A DNA stretch of 13,022 nucleotides from an uncultured Collinsella sp. GTDB lineage: Bacteria > Actinomycetota > Coriobacteriia > Coriobacteriales > Coriobacteriaceae. Below, piece after piece: positions 12,007 through 13,022 of this stretch. Location: the NCBI GenBank assembly GCA_902490325.1, contig CABUDJ010000059.1:1-13022 (forward strand), given 5' to 3'. The notes beneath the pieces were generated by a model. It was given only the letters and a program-made list of their open reading frames with translations, did no database searches and was not told the DNA's origin. The position numbers and the translations under genes were made by a program. Position 1 is the first letter of the stretch. The number at the start of each line of letters is the position of its first letter.

Positions 12007-13022
12007 ATGGCATTGACCCCCAACGAGGCATATGCGGCCAAGCAGCCGTTTGTGGACAAGGAGACACTCGAGCATATCGTCGAGCAGTTCCCCACGCCGT
12101 TTCATCTATACGACGAGGCGGGTATCCGCCGCAACATGCAAGAAGTGCGCGACGCCTTTGCGTGGAACCCGGGGTTTAAGGAGTACTTTGCCGTCAAGGC
12201 CAACCCCAACCCGGCCCTTATCTCAATTCTCAACGAATACGGCTGCGGCTGCGATTGCTCGAGCTATACCGAGCTCATGATCGCCCGCTCGCTGGGCATC
12301 ACCGGCCATGACATCATGTTCTCGTCCAACGACACGCCGGCGGCAGACTTTGAGCTTGCCGACAAGTTGGGCGCCATCGTCAACTTCGACGATATCAGCC
12401 ACATTGAGTTTTACGAGCGCGTCGCGGGACCCATCCCCAAGACGGTGAGCTGCCGTTTTAACCCGGGCGGCCTGTTCCAGCTTTCCAACGGCATTATGGA
12501 CAACCCGGGCGATTCCAAGTACGGCATGACCACCGAGCAGCTCTTTGATGCCTTCCGCATGCTCAAGGCCAAGGGCGCCGAGGACTTTGGCATCCATGCC
12601 TTCCTTGCCAGCAACACCGTCACCAACGATTACTACCCCAAGCTCGCGCGAATCCTCTTTGAACTTGCCGTGCGCCTGGAGCGCGAGACCGGTGCACATG
12701 TCGCCTTTATCAATCTGTCCGGCGGTGTGGGTATCCCCTACCTGCCCGAGCAGCAGGCCAATGACATCCACGCCATCGGCGAGGGTGTACACGCGGCCTA
12801 CGACGAGATCCTGGTTCCCGCCGGCATGGGCGATGTGGCGATCTGCACCGAGATGGGCCGCTTTATGATGGGCCCCTACGGGTGCCTGGTCACCAAGGCC
12901 ATTCACGAAAAGCGGATCTACAAAGACTATATCGGCGTGGACGCAAGTGCCGTCGACCTCATTCGTCCTGCCATGTATGGCGCTTACCACCACGTTACAG
13001 TGATGGGCCAGCCGGGCAGCTC
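12007..13022 (+). CDS. lysA: Diaminopimelate decarboxylase-like fold-III PLP enzyme (3' partial)
   Basis: A PLP-dependent decarboxylase that should convert meso-diaminopimelate to L-lysine in the cytoplasm; 338 residues are in view, without the C-terminal part. PLP lysine K64 sits in YFAVKANPNP (60-69). LSGGVGIPY (238-246) is the glycine-rich phosphate-binding loop. Two motifs differ from textbook LysA: HAFLASN (197-203) stands where HxHIGSQ is usual, and EMGRFMMGPYG (282-292) where EPGR is usual. This indicates a divergent LysA branch, or possibly a related D-amino-acid or carboxynorspermidine-type decarboxylase. The riboswitch upstream argues strongly for lysine synthesis. The start ATG has GAGG (11993-11996) 10 nt upstream. 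The C-terminal catalytic cysteine region is not in the window. Confidence 0.85.
   Translation, partial: MALTPNEAYAAKQPFVDKETLEHIVEQFPTPFHLYDEAGIRRNMQEVRDAFAWNPGFKEYFAVKANPNPALISILNEYGCGCDCSSYTELMIARSLGITGHDIMFSSNDTPAADFELADKLGAIVNFDDISHIEFYERVAGPIPKTVSCRFNPGGLFQLSNGIMDNPGDSKYGMTTEQLFDAFRMLKAKGAEDFGIHAFLASNTVTNDYYPKLARILFELAVRLERETGAHVAFINLSGGVGIPYLPEQQANDIHAIGEGVHAAYDEILVPAGMGDVAICTEMGRFMMGPYGCLVTKAIHEKRIYKDYIGVDASAVDLIRPAMYGAYHHVTVMGQPGS

Noticed and set aside
12223..12993. Minus-strand open frame (256 codons) opposite lysA
   Set aside because: LysA motifs in the plus frame are clear, so this is an antisense shadow.
1..13022. tRNA, rRNA, CRISPR array, insertion sequence or prophage genes
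   Set aside because: No cloverleaf with CCA-type end, no regularly spaced direct repeats, no transposase or integrase frame and no phage structural gene were seen on either strand.

Overview
The window is GC-rich, densely coded bacterial DNA. Protein family content, codon style and small divergently transcribed operons suggest a gut actinobacterium of the Coriobacteriia, most like Collinsella. This is an inference from protein style; no rRNA or marker gene is present. The left edge cuts into an ABC ATPase gene and the right edge cuts into a diaminopimelate decarboxylase gene.

Layout. (1) 1-2374 (+): a fused double-ATPase subunit and the T component of an ECF-type vitamin/metal uptake transporter, closed by a strong terminator and followed by a REP-like palindrome. 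(2) 4588-2501 (-): an ATP-grasp ligase and an aspartate/glutamate racemase. The pair resembles the D-aspartate ligase plus racemase arrangement that makes D-Asp cross-bridges in peptidoglycan. (3) 4811-5443 (+): a MOSC-domain protein. (4) 5678-6811 (+): a secreted coiled-coil peptidoglycan hydrolase behind a leader with two related dyads. (5) 9226-6850 (-): a membrane-anchored FxLYD-type protein, a small HTH protein and a membrane-anchored Ser/Thr kinase, probably one operon. Its first gene has its ribosome-binding site buried in a perfect 14-bp inverted repeat. (6) 10338-9391 (-): a higBA toxin-antitoxin module with palindromes around its promoter, followed by a small membrane protein. (7) 11628-10441 (-): an M20 amidohydrolase, divergent from (8) 12007-13022 (+): lysA, preceded by a recognisable lysine riboswitch.

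Functional threads. Cell-wall chemistry recurs: the racemase/ligase pair, the secreted hydrolase, and DAP decarboxylase with a candidate acyl-DAP deacetylase. The regulatory DNA is unusually informative: a lysine riboswitch with a P1-mimic switch, a Shine-Dalgarno-masking hairpin, toxin-antitoxin operators, and a dyad spanning overlapping divergent promoters. No gene set was found that can be declared a new system. The best candidate for something undescribed is the FxLYD / HTH / kinase operon with its masked ribosome-binding site.
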